From: Girardinichthys multiradiatus
Taxonomy: Eukaryota; Chordata; Actinopteri; Cyprinodontiformes; Goodeidae
Direction: 5' to 3'
NCBI RefSeq assembly: GCF_021462225.1
Contig: NC_061815.1
Span: forward strand, 48,485,873 to 48,549,872
Length of the DNA: 64,000 nt
In this document: positions 60,671-64,000 of the stretch, one piece after another
How positions within the stretch are numbered: position 1 is the first letter of the stretch
Layout: each line of letters starts with the position of its first letter
Program-made: the position numbers and the translations under genes
Notes under the pieces: model-generated
The model's database searches: none
Seen by the model: only the letters and a program-made list of their open reading frames with translations
Told to the model about the DNA's origin: nothing

Positions 60671-63592
60671 CGCTGTAATGGTGAGTCCCACACATCGCTG
60701 CTGTTAGCCGAAGCTCTCCGTGTGGCTCTAACTCACCTAAAGAGCATGTTTATCCACCGCTCAACACAGACACGGTGAAGGGAACGTTGGCGACGGTTCC
60801 GAGTAGGAAACAGAAGCTGAGGACGGGGTCCAAACTCTGACAGTTAGCTTCACACGAAGTTAGCGTCGCGGATGCAAACCGACGGTTTAATTGGAGCGGT
60901 TTGGGAAATTAGTGATTGTTGGACTTGTTTTCCGGTAACTCACGTCGAAGATCTCGTTTGATTCGGAAGACACATCAGGAATTTCTCCAGGTCGTTTAGA
61001 ACAGTTGTTCTGAATCAAACTGTTGATGTTGGAATGAATGGGATCACGGACGCTGGAGCAAAACGTGGACGTCAGCCGTTTGTTCCGCAGATGGGTTGAA
61101 GCTCGGTTCTGACAAAGATTCTGCCGGATACATGAACGGTTCTGTACACGCAGAAACCCACGGGTTTCTTTAACCTTAAATGTGTGACAAAGTTCCCACG
61201 CAGTTTGAAAACTAGTTTTTATTATTTTCCAGGTGTGGAAAAGTATCTCAGTTCAGACTGTATTCCCTGTCCCAACATGTTTGTCCTTCCTGCTTCCCGT
61301 CCTTCCATCCATCATCTTTCTGTCATCGTCTAGTTATACATCTGGCGATTTGTCTGTTCTTCCATCTATCTGTTTGTCTCCTTACACTCACGGATTTTGC
61401 AGATTTCTTGTTAGAAGAATGACCTGTAGAAATATCGTAAACACAATCAATTTATTCTTCTAAAACGGGCAAAAATTGATTTTAATAACTGCGTTAACTG
61501 TGATTCTGGCAAAGTATGGAGTTCTGAGTTGGGTTTAGGAAACCTGATGAGATTAAAAACGTTCAATAAAATTTTTTTCATCAGTTGTCAAATGTTCCAA
61601 ATATATGTGGACTGAAATGCTGGTAATGTCACAGGGTTGCAGAAATATTTCATACACTGTCATAGCATTAATGCAGTAATAAAAAGGAGAAATGGGTCAA
61701 AGGTCAAATGAAGTGGCTACAGATGCTTTGCATTAATCAGCCACACATCAGAAACACAAGCTGCTGTTTGTACTATTTTAAAAGTGTTTGATTCCTTCCA
61801 AACAGACAAGTTTACTTCCTGCTAATTCTGAGGACAGCTGTGAAAAAGCCCTTCAGAAGGTTGTGAGTCCTGAAGCTTACATCAAACATCCTTTACAAAA
61901 CAGGCGAGTCATTTTCAGGTTTCTGTTTCCAAATAAGTTAAAAACAAAAGTTTTCTAAGGAGCTGTTAAGAGTTGCACTGACTTGTTAATTGTAAGGTCA
62001 GTTTCCTCAGATTGATCGGAAATGGAAGCTTAAACACCTAAACTGGAGGAAGGAGCATAAAGAGTCTGTTTGGATGCATGTTGCTGTAATCATTCACGGT
62101 TCTGAAAATAATTCAGATTTAAGCAGACAAGTCCCATTCTCCTCTGAGACTTGCACAGGAAAAGATTGTGTAGTTTGGAAACGTTGCATGCAGCTGAGCT
62201 TCTCCAAAACTCATCATCTTTTGTTTTTACAGGTGGGCTCTCTGGTTTTTCAAAAATGACAAAAGCAAAACATGGCAAGCGAACCTTCGGCTGATCTCTA
62301 AGTTTGACACTGTGGAAGACTTCTGGGCGTAAGTAGATAATTGATTCAGAGATTCATTCGCACTCTTTGGCCACGCAACATCAGATCAACGTATAATGTT
62401 TAAAAATTGAGTTTGGCAATGATATTAAATCTTGATGAAGACAAACCTGAAGCCGGTTCATATCAGCAGTAAATGGAAGTTCTAAACTGGATGTAACTGG
62501 TTGTAATCTGCAGGGGGCATCTTGAGGAATTTGGAATCTAATTTCAAATCTATTTTATTTCTCACTTAGGAGCTATGTTGACATGGAGGGTAAGAGTTGC
62601 TACAGAAACAGACTGTTTACTGAGCTTTAAGCATATTAATGGACAGATGAGCGGAAGGAAAGAATCATCAAAATGAACAGAAATGTTTGGAGTTTACCAC
62701 TCTGTAATAAACCAATTTATTTGTTTCTTTTTAAGTCGAATTACTGAAATAAATGAGCTTTTTGATGCTATTTTAGTTAAAGTTGCATGTATGTTTGATC
62801 AGAATATCTTCTGTTTACAGATTATATAATCACATCCAGCTTTCCAGTAATCTAATGTCTGGGTGTGACTATTCACTGTTTAAGGTAAGTTTCACCATTT
62901 ACACTTAATCACTATAATCTGTTTCTCACCATAAACATTTGTGCTGTTGACTGTAGTTTAAATCCATATGTGACGGTTAAATATGAAGAGTGTTTTCCAA
63001 ACACTTCAGAGAGCCAGTATGTTAAAGGTGGTTTAACCCATTGAGTTTTATCAGTGGGAGTTGCTGGTTCCATGTCTGGACTGTTCTGGGTTTGTATTTG
63101 ACCAAAGGACGGGATCGAACCCATGTGGGAGGATGAAAGGAATCGACGAGGTGGTCGCTGGCTGATAACTTTGTCCAAACAGCAACGGAAAATGGATCTG
63201 GACCGGTTCTGGTTGGAGACGGTATGCTAGGCTCTATTAAAACCACGTTTAGTTTTTCCTTCGTTAGGCTTAATTTGATCAATTAAATCTAGAACATACC
63301 AGCACAGAAATGTTTGAAGACAAAATATTTTTTAATACCTCCTTCCCTGTTATGTTGGGTCAGTACTATGATCACATCAGATACTAACTGCATTTTGTCT
63401 AAAATATCAAATCTGTTGCAAATAATAATCCGTTTTCGTGTTCGGCCTGCAGCTCTTGTGTCTCGTGGGTGAAGCATTTGATGACCACAGTGATGATGTT
63501 TGTGGTGCCGTCATTAACGTAAGAGCCAAAGGAGATAAAATCGCAATCTGGACGACAGACTTTGAAAACAAGGAGGCCATCACACACATAGG
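60663..63592 (+). CDS. eif4e: Translation initiation factor eIF4E, 3' end outside window
   Basis: eIF4E binds the mRNA 5' cap and, through eIF4G, recruits the ribosome; cytoplasmic and partly nuclear. Visible coding exons 60663-60680, 61806-61903, 62233-62328, 62821-62884, 63108-63221, 63453-63592 keep frame and give 176 complete residues. The last exon or exons, up to about 40 residues, lie beyond the window. KHPLQNRWALWFFKNDKSKTW opens the core. Cap-stacking tryptophans are Trp53 and Trp99, with Glu100 (PMWEDE) for guanine. Phosphate contacts are Arg154, Lys156 and Lys159 (NVRAKGDK). Trp70 (EDFWALY) is the eIF4G/4E-BP contact. All sit exactly three residues before the human numbering. The donor after exon 2 is GC, not GT. 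Fish have several eif4e paralogues, and I cannot say which one this is. Confidence 0.93.
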
Positions 63593-64000
63593 GTGAGCTG
63601 CTCAGACTGTAATTATTAACGGCACAGTTGTTTCACCTACGCATCAGATTCTCACTTTAACCTACATTAAAACATCCATAGTTTCTATGTGTTACCACAC
63701 ATTGAAATCACAAATGCATTATCTGATTACTGAGTATTAAAGTTACAAATGAAATCATTACAGTTTTAGGCCTTAAAAAGTGAAATAATCCCAGATCTCA
63801 CAAGATCTTAAATGACCTTTGATTAGATTCTAAATTTGCACAAATCTTCATTCATCGCTCTTTCCATCTACACTTTTAAGTACCATTGAGAAATAATTTG
63901 ACACTCCATTTCATGTGCTGCAGCTCGGGGTGAGAAATTAGGGCACTGTTATACTTCAACAAAACTGCAAATAGGGCTGAAAGAATTCATTGGATTAATC
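63593..64000 (+). other. eif4e intron, partial
   Basis: AT-rich intronic sequence after the GTGAGC donor at 63593. No acceptor or exon is seen before the window ends. Confidence 0.6.

Overview
The window is vertebrate nuclear DNA from a ray-finned (teleost) fish. The evidence is split genes with GT-AG introns, protein sequences close to vertebrate ADH, GAR1 and eIF4E, many fish-type Tc1/mariner relics, fish SINE and LINE tails, and long simple repeats. A percomorph or cyprinodontiform is my guess; the sequence alone does not fix the species.

Layout. Positions 1-39,000 are a gene-poor flank in which I find no convincing coding exon. It holds a nearly full-length jockey/CR1/L2-type LINE with one stop (2446-4870, minus), PIF/Harbinger-like and LINE 3' relics, at least nine Tc1-like relics, tRNA-type SINEs, a complete solo LTR (9363-10805), a second LTR-like promoter block (17607-18028), a 469-bp perfect GATA microsatellite (28485-28953), and several unique blocks that look like conserved non-coding elements, the best at 26440-26890.

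The right 25 kb carries four genes whose exons could be joined with frame kept at every junction. They are an adh8-like class I-type alcohol dehydrogenase (45414 to 39128, minus, 9 exons, 381 aa), gar1 (45906-50152, plus, 6 coding exons, 210 aa), adh5 class III alcohol dehydrogenase/glutathione-dependent formaldehyde dehydrogenase (52595-58896, plus, 9 exons, 376 aa), and the first five visible coding exons of eif4e (60663-63592, plus, running off the window). adh8-like and gar1 are divergent and share a short CpG-containing promoter region. The eif4e/adh5 neighbourhood recalls human 4q23 (EIF4E-METAP1-ADH5-other ADHs), but metap1 is not seen between them and gar1 sits between the two ADH genes.

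The genes are not an operon. The ADH pair shares ancestry: coding exon lengths are identical in six of nine exons and all zinc ligands are kept. gar1 (box H/ACA snoRNP) and eif4e (cap binding) are unrelated housekeeping genes. Introns have taken up much mobile DNA: a composite Tc1 with another repeat inside it in adh8-like, a LINE and a Passport-like Tc1 in gar1, and a retroelement tail plus a sense-oriented solo LTR in adh5.

The most notable observation is that two solo LTRs about 43.5 kb apart share their end sequences, each has its own 4-bp target duplication, and each carries a TGACGTCA site 8-9 bp upstream of a TATA box. One lies in sense in adh5 intron 2. I found no new enzymatic or defence system.
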